Positions 17,787 to 26,322 of a DNA stretch of 64,000 bases are shown here, one piece after another. The DNA comes from Mucilaginibacter terrae (GTDB taxonomy: Bacteria; Bacteroidota; Bacteroidia; Sphingobacteriales; Sphingobacteriaceae). The DNA is taken from NCBI RefSeq assembly GCF_031951985.1, contig NZ_JAVLVU010000001.1, forward strand, positions 4,712,001 to 4,776,000, written 5' to 3'. Each line of letters begins with the position of its first letter. Position 1 is the stretch's first letter. The notes under the pieces were generated by a model. The model worked only from the letters and a program-made list of their open reading frames with translations. It made no database searches and was not told where the DNA came from. The position numbers were made by a program, and so were the translations under genes.

Positions 17787-20255
17787 CTACTCGGTTTTTA
17801 AATTTTTAACAGGGTTAGCAAGTGCCGCCTTAACCGATTGAAAGCTGAGCGTAACAAAGGCTATAAAAACGGCAAGTAGTCCCGCAGCGGCAAATAACCA
17901 CCAGCTTATGGTAATGTGATAGTTAAAGTTTTGCAGCCACTTGTTCATGGCGTACCAGGCCAGGGGCGATGCTATTACAATAGCCATGATAACCAGTTTT
18001 ACAAAATCTTTAGAGAGCAGCAGGGTAATTTGCGCTACCGATGCACCCAGTACTTTACGTATACCTATCTCTTTGGTGCGGCGTTCGGCAGTGTAAATTA
18101 CCAGGCCTAATAAGCCTAAACAAGCCACAAAGATGGATAGCGATGTGAAAATGAATAACAGGCTGCCCATTTGATGGTCGGCCACGTAGAGGGCGTTCAG
18201 GTCGGCATTTAAAAAGCTGTACTCAAACGGTTGTATGGCATTGTAGTTTTTCCACTTGTTGCCAATTTGATTGAGTGTATTAGTTGGGTTACCGGGCTTT
18301 AAACGGGCTATGATAACCGAACTGAAAGCATCGTAACTCTTTGATGAATAACTAAAAAACGCAAACGGCTCAATAGCATCGTGCAACGAATCAAAGTTAA
18401 AATCTTTAACCACGCCTACCACTTTATACAGCTCCATTTTACCGCCGGGGTAACGAATGTACCGGCCAATGGGGTCTTTCCAGCCTATTTGCTTTACGGC
18501 GGCCTCGTTTAAAATTACCGATAGCGAATCGTTGAAGTTTTTATCGAATGTACGGCCTTTGGTGATCTTGATGTCGAGTGTTTTCACAAAATCATCATCA
18601 ACCATGTACGAGCCAAGGGTAATATCCTTGGCAATATGCTCGTTGGGCGATGTGGCAATGGGCACATAAAAATCGCCGAACGATTCGCGGGTGAACATGC
18701 TGGTTGATTTGCCCACACTTGCAATTTGGGGCAAGGCTTCCAATTCCTGTCTGAATTGCTCCTCGCTGTTGCCCAGTTTTTCGGCATTGGCAAATACTAC
18801 TACGTTTTCTTTATCAAAACCTAAATCGCGGTTTTGAATATAGCGCAACTGCATATATACCACCAAGGTGCATATAATTAACGCTGTTGATACGGTAAAC
18901 TGAAACACCACCAACCCGTTACGCACCCCGCTGTTGCCCTTGCTGCTTTTAAATATACTGAACCCTTTAAGTATGCTTACCGGTTTAAACGATGATAGGT
19001 AAAACGCCGGGTAACTGCCCGCCAACAAAGTAACCACGGCAATTAATGCAGCTGTAAACAGCCAGAATTGGCCATTCAATAACATGGCCGAAGTTATATC
19101 CTTGCCCGATAACTGGTTAAAGTAAGGCAGCAACGCCCAAATCATTAGCACCGCAACTATTACCGCAAACAGGCTCATAAACAACGCCTCGGTGAGGAAC
19201 TGCTGCACCAACTGACTTTTCTCCGAACCCATTACCTTGCGCACGCCAATTTCTTTGGCGCGTTTGGCCGCCTGTGCGGTACTCAGGTTAATAAAGTTTA
19301 CACAGGCAAGTATGATAATGAACAAGCCAATAGCGCCTAATATGTACAGGTTTTTAATATCGTTTTGAGTAGTGACCACCGATGTTATACCTGCCGAACC
19401 CAAATGCACATCAGGCAGAGCCTGTAAGTGCAGATCCCAGTAACCGCCTTTTTTCAGGAACTCATCATAATTTTTACCTATGCGCTTAAAAGCCGGGGCG
19501 GCCAGTACGCGCAGCATGGCCGGAAACTTGCTTTCGAGGTTTTTGGCCACATTAGGGTTGGCTGCCGCCGATGGTTTGAGCTTGATGTAAGTAGCCATAT
19601 TGAGCCATACCCAGCTCCAGTTAAAGTATTTTACCTCGCTGTAATTGCTTACAGGTACCAGCATATCAAACTTTAATGAGGAGGTTTGCGCCACATCCTT
19701 AATTACACCGGTAACTTTGAGCGGGTCTTTGGTGCGGTCGGCCTGCAGCAGTTTGCCTAAGGGGTTAGTGTTACCAAAGTATTTCTTGGCCGATGCCTCG
19801 GTTAATACCACCGAGTGCGGGTCGAGCAAACAGGTTGCCGGGTTGCCCTCCAGTAAGGGGTAGGTAAGCATCTGCAAAAAGTTAGAATCTACTGCAAATA
19901 TCCGTCGCTCTACAAACGACTTGTTTTCGTCAACATTGCGTATAAGCAGGTTGCCCGGGTTATAGATGCGGGTGTAGCTTTCTACCTCGGGGAAGTTATC
20001 CATAAGCGCCTTGCCGGCCGGGGGAGGGGTGTAACCGGCATAAAACTCACTGTCGCCCATTTTGCCTTTCAGGTTTACGCGGTAAACGCGCGAGGCATCA
20101 TTTACAAAGCTATCATAAGCCAGTTCGGTTTTAATGTACAAACCAATCCACATTACACAGGCAAACCCAATGGCCAAACCCGATACGCTGATCAGCGATG
20201 ATACCTTATTACGCATCAGGTATCGCCATGATATGAGGATGTAACTTTTAAGCAT
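17787..20255 (-). CDS. FtsX/MacB-type ABC transporter permease
   Basis: An 822-residue permease with two MacB periplasmic core domains and two FtsX domains. It begins MLKSYILISWRYLMRNKVSS with a first membrane helix, has a three-helix FtsX block near residues 290-430 (NLSTAQAAKRAKEIGVRKVM) and a second near 690-815 (YTAERRTKEIGIRKVLGASV). This duplicated form is common in Bacteroidota, often in many copies, and is thought to work in export or signal relay with a separate ATPase. No ATPase gene is next to it. The substrate is unknown. Confidence 0.88.
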   Translation of the reverse strand: MLKSYILISWRYLMRNKVSSLISVSGLAIGFACVMWIGLYIKTELAYDSFVNDASRVYRVNLKGKMGDSEFYAGYTPPPAGKALMDNFPEVESYTRIYNPGNLLIRNVDENKSFVERRIFAVDSNFLQMLTYPLLEGNPATCLLDPHSVVLTEASAKKYFGNTNPLGKLLQADRTKDPLKVTGVIKDVAQTSSLKFDMLVPVSNYSEVKYFNWSWVWLNMATYIKLKPSAAANPNVAKNLESKFPAMLRVLAAPAFKRIGKNYDEFLKKGGYWDLHLQALPDVHLGSAGITSVVTTQNDIKNLYILGAIGLFIIILACVNFINLSTAQAAKRAKEIGVRKVMGSEKSQLVQQFLTEALFMSLFAVIVAVLMIWALLPYFNQLSGKDITSAMLLNGQFWLFTAALIAVVTLLAGSYPAFYLSSFKPVSILKGFSIFKSSKGNSGVRNGLVVFQFTVSTALIICTLVVYMQLRYIQNRDLGFDKENVVVFANAEKLGNSEEQFRQELEALPQIASVGKSTSMFTRESFGDFYVPIATSPNEHIAKDITLGSYMVDDDFVKTLDIKITKGRTFDKNFNDSLSVILNEAAVKQIGWKDPIGRYIRYPGGKMELYKVVGVVKDFNFDSLHDAIEPFAFFSYSSKSYDAFSSVIIARLKPGNPTNTLNQIGNKWKNYNAIQPFEYSFLNADLNALYVADHQMGSLLFIFTSLSIFVACLGLLGLVIYTAERRTKEIGIRKVLGASVAQITLLLSKDFVKLVIMAIVIASPLAWYAMNKWLQNFNYHITISWWLFAAAGLLAVFIAFVTLSFQSVKAALANPVKNLKTE

Positions 20256-20425
20256 AGGTGTACGGTTAAAGATAATGTCTTAACCTATGCACAATATAAG
20301 CCAATTATTTAATTGTTTGATTTTTAGGTTTTTGTGTAAGAATTGGTTAGTGAAGGATGTTCGTTTACGGACGATTGGTGTGCGGTTTAAGTTATTGGTT
20401 AGCAGTTTGTTTACCTACCGCTTTT
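20256..20425. other. Upstream region of the FtsX-type permease
   Basis: Non-coding stretch that should carry the permease promoter on the minus strand. No clear TAnnTTTG element was pinned down. Confidence 0.4.
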
Positions 20426-20832
20426 CTACCGCTCATTGCCGCGGGGGCTACTTCTTTTGTCTTGAAACAAAATAAGCAAAAATTCAAGTCACCTCCGCTA
20501 TGCTTCGTTGTCGCACAGAGCCACCGCTGCAAAGCCGGGCAACACCACAGGCTGCTTAGCTTTTGCCCCGCTTTGCTCCCGCTTAGGGCTGCGCTTCATC
20601 AAAATCTAAGAGGCCCTTGCCTACGCACAGGCCATCATGTGCTGCCCTGCTTTCGCCCCGAAGCTGAGAGGCGACGTAAGAGAAAAGCCTTTGCACTGTT
20701 AAACGAGCGCGGGGCATTCAGCGCACCCGGCCGGGTGCTGCCTATGGGGAGGAAGGGATTGCGATGAATAGGCCTTTTGGTTCTTTGTGGCTATGACAAA
20801 GAACAAAGCCTCAGCGGCGAATGAGCGCTCGC
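20426..20832. repeat. MITE-like interspersed repeat, copy B, with terminal inverted repeats
   Basis: A longer copy (about 405 bp) of the element at 16190-16452, in inverse orientation. Its left end (CTACCGCTCATTGCCGCGGG...) and right end (reverse complement GCGCTCATTCGCCGCTGAGG) are imperfect inverted repeats. Near the right end a perfect 9-bp hairpin (GTTCTTTGT/ACAAAGAAC) matches the hairpin of copy A. It has no transposase and no credible reading frame. Confidence 0.8.
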
Positions 20833-20959
20833 AAACTATTCTTAGCCAGAATTCAACACTAATTATGCCTGCCCACCCATCTTCACCACAAAAGCAATCA
20901 TATTAACAACCAGTTAATAAACTTTTCATAATTTAGGCTCACAAACACTTACCTTACAT

Positions 20960-21955
20960 ATGAAAAAACTATTATTACTGGCTCTATCAGCCACGTTTAT
21001 GTGCATTAACCCGGTGCAGGCGCAGTTTGGCGGCTTCGGCAAAATTATTGACAAGGGTGCCGAACTGGCTGGAAGCACCGGGCTCAACAAAATACTGAAA
21101 CAGCCCGCAGCCATAACCACCAATTTTAAGGATGTAGATACCAAAGGCATGAAACCGCCCACTTTTCAGGAAGGCCAGGTTGCGCAGCCTTTATACCTGT
21201 TGCCCAAAGGTGCTAACGGCGGTTATAAGCTATGCGCCGGTTATTATGAAATGACCAACAAAAGCTACTGCCTGCACGCCGGAACCCGCGGCCCAAGCAA
21301 TGGCGATGGTTATATGCTGGCCCCCGTGCTTGGCCCCAAGCACGATGTAGTGGTAGCCATACTTAAAAGCGGCGAAAAGCACCCCAATGTGAGCCAGCGC
21401 GATATACAGCAGCTTTTGTGGGCTATTATTGCCCGCACCCGCTTTGCCGATTATAATACCACCATTAAATTAACGGCCACCACCTTACTATCATCGGCCG
21501 ATTTGCTGAAGCTGGAAGGCGGTGCATTGGGCATACTACCCGCCAGCGTAATGGACAAGGCCAAAGCGCAATTACCCGAACCTGTACAGGCCGTGTTTGA
21601 GGCCGAAAACAATATACGCCGCCTGGCAGCATCAGGCAATGCCAGTTACGAGGAGATGGAACGTTACGCCGTATTGGCAGGCATAGCGCCATCGGTCAAT
21701 ACCGAGTTTCCGTCGGGCACGTGGAGCTTGCACCCCGATGGGTATTACGTGCGATATATACCCAGTGGGTACTCGGTAACCAAAACACAAATATTTGTAC
21801 CGCAACAGTTAGTTGATACCAAACCCGACCTGGTTTACGATGCCCCCAACGCCATAGCATGCCCCGCCAATACCGGTGCGCAAAGGCTTATCCAAACCAA
21901 CGAACCGTTGAACCCTGATTATAGCGTGAAGCTGAAGGTTAAGTGTTTGCCGTAG
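20960..21955 (+). CDS. Secreted protein of unknown function
   Basis: A 331-residue protein with a clear signal peptide (KKLLLLALSATFMCINPVQA, cleavage after AQA near residue 22). The mature part starts with a Gly-rich FGGFGKIIDKGAELAG stretch, followed by mixed alpha/beta sequence with GYKLCAGYYEMTNKSYCLHA and four or five Cys. I do not recognise the family. It stands alone between the MITE-like repeat and the AT-rich DUF262 gene; base composition is like the host's. Confidence 0.65.
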   Translation: MKKLLLLALSATFMCINPVQAQFGGFGKIIDKGAELAGSTGLNKILKQPAAITTNFKDVDTKGMKPPTFQEGQVAQPLYLLPKGANGGYKLCAGYYEMTNKSYCLHAGTRGPSNGDGYMLAPVLGPKHDVVVAILKSGEKHPNVSQRDIQQLLWAIIARTRFADYNTTIKLTATTLLSSADLLKLEGGALGILPASVMDKAKAQLPEPVQAVFEAENNIRRLAASGNASYEEMERYAVLAGIAPSVNTEFPSGTWSLHPDGYYVRYIPSGYSVTKTQIFVPQQLVDTKPDLVYDAPNAIACPANTGAQRLIQTNEPLNPDYSVKLKVKCLP

Positions 21956-21983
21956 GGGTTTTGATTTTGGAATAATATGCAGG

Positions 21984-22012
21984 CCTTTTCTTTTTGGAAC
22001 GGCCTTTTTTGT
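21984..22012 (+). terminator. Weak hairpin terminator
   Basis: A short GGCC/GGCC-based stem with a run of T follows the secreted-protein gene. The stem is only about five pairs. Confidence 0.4.
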
Positions 22013-22110
22013 TGTTATAATGAGCAAATGCCAGTCTTAATATATTATACTTAATTAACATATATCATAGTCTAAAATATTTATCATATTAGGGGTGCTA
22101 AATTTATCAC

Positions 22111-23819
22111 ATGAAAATTACTTGTATAGATAAAGAGATACGTAAAGTTTTCGAGACAGGATATTATCATATTCCAAGATTTCAACGTCCCTATTCATGG
22201 GAAAAAGATCAAGTACTTGAATTTTGGAGTGACTCAGTTATTGACAGTGAAGCCGACTACTTTATCGGCTCAATAGTGGTTTATACCAAAAGCGGGGGAG
22301 AGTTATTTGGGGTAGTTGACGGCCAACAACGATTAACTACTATTACGATGATTTTATGCGCATTGAGAGATTTTTACGTTAAAGAAGGGTTCCAAAATTT
22401 AGCAAATGGAGTTCATGTTTTAATAGAGAAAACTAACCTTGAAGATGAAAACCAGTTTGTTCTACAAACTGAAACATCATACCCTTACTTCCAAGAACAC
22501 ATTCAAAAATTTGATGAACCTGAAACATTGGTCAATTTTGGTTATGAAGAGATAAATCTTAAAAATGCTTTCGCTCAAATAACAAATTTCATCAAGGAAA
22601 CAATTCAATTAATCAAGAATGATAAACAACTTGATAAGAGCCAAAAAACTGAAGCTACGAAATTAAAACTAAATGAAATTCGTGACAAAATTTAAAACTC
22701 AAGGTAATTTATATTGAACTTGATAATGAAGATGATGCTTATATAATATTCGAGACGCTTAATACAAGAGGTAAAGATCTAAGTGTAGCTGATTTGGTTA
22801 AAAATTATCTCACAAAGAACATTAAAGCGAAAAATTCAAAAGTTGATTTACCAAAAGATAAATGGGGGCAAATCAGAGATAATATTGATAGTACTACTAT
22901 TGATCTCGACATTGACACTTTTTTGCTCCATGTTTGGCTGTCGAAATATGATTTTACGACTACCAAAACTTTATTTAAAAAATTAAAGAACACAATTAAA
23001 CCAGGACAAGCAAAGTCTTTCTTAGACGACTTGTTAATGGACTCTGAGATTTATAAATCAGTTTTTGATACTCAATTACGTAAATGGAATCGAAATGAAT
23101 TACCACTAAAATCATCACTTGACTTTTTGTCAAGTTTTAAGGTGACCCAACAAACACCTATGGTTTTATCAATTATGAGGGAGTTTGCTTCAGGACGATT
23201 AAAGTTTAAATATGCTAAGGAAGGTTTAGAGGCAATAGAACATTTTCACTATATTTTTACTGCTATTACTTCGCAACGCTCTTCTGGAGGTATAGCTTCA
23301 ATGTATTCTACTTTTGCGAGGGAACTATATAATGCAAAAGATGATAGTGAAAAGTTAAATGCTATTCGTGAATTGAAAGGACGAATGAGAGAAAAACTGC
23401 CTACTTATGATGAGTTTTTAGCAAGCTTTAGAACATTAAAATTCACTAACAACTATACAAGACAAAAACGCATTCTTCAATATACTTTAGGAAAAATAGA
23501 TCGTCATTTTAATAGTAGTGGAGTTGTAATCAACTATGAACAAATGACATTAGAGCACATAGCAGCTCAAAGTATTTCACATAAACCTGCTAATTATGAT
23601 GAATATGTTGGCACTATAGGAAATTTAATTTTCATCGATCAAAAAACCAATAACGATTTGGCAAATAGAGACTTTGCTGAGAAAATTAAAACTTTAATAA
23701 AATCAAGTGTTTTTGTCGATGATACATTGAAATCTTCTTTGATATGGGAACAGGAACAAATAAATCAGCGAACAGAAGATTTAGCAAAACTTGCATTTAC
23801 AAAAGTATTCAAAATTTAA
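22111..23819 (+). pseudogene. DUF262/DUF1524 (GmrSD-like) protein, frame-broken
   Basis: Two open frames form one protein if a single T is added near 22691 (giving ...RDKILKLKVIYIELDNEDD...), about 569 residues. The N-terminal DUF262 domain has PRFQRPYSW (22-30) and DGQQRLTT (70-77), the nucleotide-binding/hydrolysis signature. The C-terminal DUF1524 part has the HNH-like MTLEHIAAQ and GTIGNLIF. Family members include GmrSD type IV restriction enzymes against modified phage DNA and other defence nucleases. The sequence is clearly richer in A and T than its neighbours, which points to horizontal gain. No other defence gene is adjacent. The break may be real decay or a sequencing error. Confidence 0.85.
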
Positions 23820-23946
23820 TTCATTTTTTTGGTTGGCTCATCACTAACCCCGCTATTAGTAATTTTCAAGCACAAATCTGCACAGCCTTAGACTTTTAAC
23901 CGGCACAAACTTCACTAACTGTTCAAGGTGTTCAACTGCGTTTCAT

Positions 23947-23949
23947 GCG
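23947..23949 (+). repeat. Left 3-bp target duplication of the IS3 element
   Basis: GCG here and GCG at 25262-25264 flank the element exactly. Confidence 0.65.
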
Positions 23950-23975
23950 TGACTTGTCCTGGCTAAGGTTTACAC
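23950..23975 (+). repeat. IS3 left terminal inverted repeat
   Basis: 26 bp, matching the reverse complement of 25236-25261 at 20 positions. Confidence 0.8.
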
Positions 23976-23997
23976 AATAAAAACAGAAAGTGTAACC

Positions 23998-24303
23998 ATG
24001 AACAAGAGCCAGATAGCGAAGATCCTTCATGACCGGATCACGCACGGGCTAAGTTTTCGTAGCTTAGCCAAAAAGTATAGTACCTCTGCGGCTACTATCC
24101 ATCGAATTGTGAAAAAAGAGCACCCCATTAAAAAAACCCAGGAAGAGCAGGACACGTCCATGCCTGATGATGTAGCACAGCTCAGAGAGCTGCTGCGCAA
24201 GGAGCGTTTAAGGAACGAACTGTTGAACAATATCATCGATATAGCAGATCAGGAGCTGGGCACTAACATCAGAAAAAAGTCTGGCATCAGGCGGTCGGAG
24301 TAA
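23998..24303 (+). CDS. IS3-family transposase OrfA
   Basis: A 101-residue helix-turn-helix protein (RITHGLSFRSLAKKYSTSAATIHRIVKKE) followed by a leucine-zipper-like tail (LRELLRKERLRNELLNNIIDIAD), the usual OrfA layout for binding the element's ends. It terminates just past the slippery site, allowing either OrfA alone or an OrfAB fusion. Confidence 0.92.
   Translation: MNKSQIAKILHDRITHGLSFRSLAKKYSTSAATIHRIVKKEHPIKKTQEEQDTSMPDDVAQLRELLRKERLRNELLNNIIDIADQELGTNIRKKSGIRRSE
24273..24279 (+). other. Programmed -1 frameshift heptamer A_AAA_AAG
   Basis: In OrfA's frame the codons read AGA AAA AAG, giving the classic slippery heptamer. A -1 slip leads directly into the OrfB frame (VWHQAVGVSITAHSRGLREL...), with no stop before 24327, producing the OrfAB transposase. 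Confidence 0.8.
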
Positions 24304-24326
24304 GTATAACGGCACATTCACGTGGC

Positions 24327-25178
24327 TTGCGTGAACTGTGCGGACTGCTTGGTTACAGCACACAAGCTTATTATCAGTATTTAAAAGCAACGGAACGTCG
24401 GAGCTTCGGCCAGGAAGAGCTCGTCCAGCAGGTACTGGCTTACCGCAGGGAGCAACCCCGTATAGGGACGAGGAAGCTGTTTTCACTGCTGCAGCCGGCT
24501 ATAGGCCGTGATGCATTCTTTGTGTTGTTACGGGAAAGCGGGCTGCTGGTGCGGCAGAAGCGCCGTCATGCACGCACCACGTTTTCCTACCACCGCTTCA
24601 GGAAGTACCCGGACCTGGTAAAAGAGATGGTTATAGACCGTCCGGGCCAGCTTTGGGTGAGCGATATTACCTATATCCGCATGGGGGAAGGCTTTGCCTA
24701 TCTGAGCCTGGTAACAGATGCTTACAGCCGAAAGGTCATTGGCTTTTCAATGAGCCATGACCTTTCTACGGACAATTGCCTGCAGGCTTTAAAGATGGCA
24801 CTGAAGCAACGGGAAGGAAACCATCCCCTGGTGCATCATTCGGACCGGGGCATACAATACTGCAGCGGGGCATATACGGAGTTATTAAAGCAAAATGGGA
24901 TCTCTATCAGCATGACGCAAAGTGGTAACCCGCGCGACAATGCCATTGCAGAACGGGTTAACGGGATCCTCAAGATGGAACTATTGCAGGAAAGATACGC
25001 AGATATCAGCAGTGCCAGGCAAAGCATCAGGCAGGCTGTTATTATCTATAATACCCTGCGCCCGCACAGTAGCCTGGATATGATGACACCTGAACAAGCC
25101 CACAGGCTGACAGGGCCGATCAAACGAAGGTGGCAGAATTACTACCCGGTAAAGCAACAGTATGCGGATGTTGTGTAA
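24327..25178 (+). CDS. IS3-family transposase OrfB (DDE integrase domain)
   Basis: A 283-residue catalytic part with an HTH_21-like front region (VLAYRREQPRIGTRKLFSLL) and an rve integrase core. The DDE residues are in LWVSDITYI (about residue 112), HHSDRGIQYCS (about 172) and NAIAERVNGILKMEL (Glu about 208). The TTG at 24327 is only a nominal start, because the frame is open upstream to the slippery site and the protein is probably made as the OrfAB fusion. Confidence 0.92.
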   Translation: MRELCGLLGYSTQAYYQYLKATERRSFGQEELVQQVLAYRREQPRIGTRKLFSLLQPAIGRDAFFVLLRESGLLVRQKRRHARTTFSYHRFRKYPDLVKEMVIDRPGQLWVSDITYIRMGEGFAYLSLVTDAYSRKVIGFSMSHDLSTDNCLQALKMALKQREGNHPLVHHSDRGIQYCSGAYTELLKQNGISISMTQSGNPRDNAIAERVNGILKMELLQERYADISSARQSIRQAVIIYNTLRPHSSLDMMTPEQAHRLTGPIKRRWQNYYPVKQQYADVV

Positions 25179-25235
25179 ACTTATTTTAGTACGTACCTTT
25201 AAAGTGTAAATCAATAACAGTATTAACCACACAAA

Positions 25236-25261
25236 GTGTAAACTTTTTTCAGGACGGGTCA
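25236..25261 (+). repeat. IS3 right terminal inverted repeat
   Basis: 26 bp partner of 23950-23975, ending in CA. Confidence 0.8.
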
Positions 25262-25378
25262 GCGTTCAACCCGTTCAATATGTTTTATGAAACACTTTTT
25301 GAAACACCATGGTAAAATCGGGCAATTTCGCGGTTTTCAGCAAAAAAATGCGGAACGGCATAGAGGGGAGATCAAAGT

Positions 25379-25405
25379 ATACGGTTGGCCTAACACCAAC
25401 CGTAT
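25379..25405 (-). terminator. Hairpin after the PH-domain gene
   Basis: A perfect 10-bp stem (ATACGGTTGG/CCAACCGTAT) with a 7-base loop lies nine bases beyond the stop of the minus-strand PH-domain gene. The poly-U tail is weak on that strand. Confidence 0.55.
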
Positions 25406-25413
25406 ATTTATCC

Positions 25414-25791
25414 TTACAATACGTGCTGCGCCAATATTTTCTGCAGATCGTAAATATTAACCTGCTTGTTAAACTTCTTGCTAATGCTGGCCGTGGCTTC
25501 GCCCGATACCCAAATGTTCAGTTCGGCATCCAAATCGAGGTGACCGGCCGTTGTAATGCTAAAGCGCGATATGCTCTTATAAGCTACCGACATGTACTCT
25601 ACCTTACTGCCCGTAATGCCTTGTTTGTCAACCAAAATAAGGCGTTTGTTAGTAAAAATAAATACGTCTCTAAATAGCTTAAAGCCAATTTCAATAGCTT
25701 CGCCCTCAGCCATTAAAAAGCCGTAATCTTTGTTCAGTTCGGCAGAGTCGGCAACACCCGCGTTGCCCAGTAATTTTGAAAATAAACTCAT
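25414..25791 (-). CDS. Bacterial PH-domain protein
   Basis: A 125-residue protein starting MSLFSKLLGNAGVADSAELN. The central KLFRDVFIFTNKRLILVDKQ and VEYMSVAYKSISRFSI patterns are those of the bacterial pleckstrin-homology fold (PH domain, YozJ/YvbH type), followed by LDLDAELNIWVSGEATASISKKF. Its cellular role is unknown. The start at 25791 is chosen because upstream codons read through AT-rich and repeat sequence with no conservation. Confidence 0.8.
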   Translation of the reverse strand: MSLFSKLLGNAGVADSAELNKDYGFLMAEGEAIEIGFKLFRDVFIFTNKRLILVDKQGITGSKVEYMSVAYKSISRFSITTAGHLDLDAELNIWVSGEATASISKKFNKQVNIYDLQKILAQHVL

Positions 25792-25829
25792 GTGAGGTTT
25801 TGTTGAATAATGTTTGTAAGGCATAAATA

Positions 25830-26275
25830 TATAATAATTGCCGCTTATTTTTATTGCAAAGAGCAGGGGAAACGTGCGATTCCCCTCTTGAGAGGGGTGG
25901 AGGGGTGTGTCATTGTGTACACGCAAAGTTTGCGAATTACACACCCCTGCCTACGCGCTGCCTTGCCCGCCCCTTCTCAAGAGAGGAGTTTAATAGAACG
26001 TTAAATTTGTCCGAGCGGGGTCTCTCATCGAGGACCCTGCAGTACAAGTTACTCATAAAACCCATAGCCCAACGCAGTGCAGGGTCCTCTACGAGAGACC
26101 CTGCTAAAACCTAATAATTGCCGCTGATTTTAACAGGGGAAACGTGCGATTCCCCTCTTGAGAGGGGTGGAGGGGTGTGTCATTGTGTACACGCAAAGTT
26201 TGCGAATTACACACCCCTGCTTACGCCCAGTCTTACCCGCCCCCTCTCAAGAGGGGAATTGAGAAAAGACAAAAC
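25830..26275. repeat. Direct repeat of a ~140-bp hairpin unit, 270-bp period
   Basis: Two near-identical copies (about 25830-25990 and 26112-26275) each begin TAATAATTGCCGCT and then carry CCCCTCTTGAGAGGGG, a GTGTGT...ACACAC inverted pair and a closing CTCAAGAGAGG-type arm. Each copy can fold into a long hairpin with smaller hairpins in its arms. This fills the space between the PH-domain gene and the next lipoprotein. Confidence 0.8.
26015..26104. repeat. 27-bp inverted repeat between the two hairpin units
   Basis: The arms 26015-26041 and 26078-26104 match in reverse complement at 24 of 27 positions (shared core GAGAGACC and AGGGTCCTC), with a 36-base loop. Confidence 0.75.
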
Positions 26276-26322
26276 CCCGGCTCTTGTTGCGTAATTGCCA
26301 TTTTCGGCTTATTTTGGCGGGT

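Larger units (their letters stand above)
23950..25261 (+). mobile_element. Complete IS3-family insertion sequence (1312 bp)
   Basis: The element starts TG and ends CA, as IS3 members do. It has 26-bp imperfect terminal inverted repeats (23950-23975 and 25236-25261, 20 of 26 matching, e.g. TGAC..GTCCTG and GTTTACAC shared) and a GCG direct repeat on both sides. It encodes OrfA and OrfB in overlapping phases with a slippery heptamer between them. All parts look intact, so it is probably active or recently so. Confidence 0.9.

Noticed and set aside
20357..20767. 136-codon open frame upstream of the secreted protein gene
   Set aside because: It covers copy B of the same repeat and encodes low-complexity Arg/Cys-rich sequence.
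24303..24327. IS3 OrfA/OrfB break as gene decay
   Set aside because: The A_AAA_AAG heptamer is exactly in register for programmed -1 frameshifting, so the break is functional.
25830..26275. Possible CRISPR array because of direct repeats
   Set aside because: Only two copies, each about 140 bp with internal hairpins, and no spacer regularity or cas gene.
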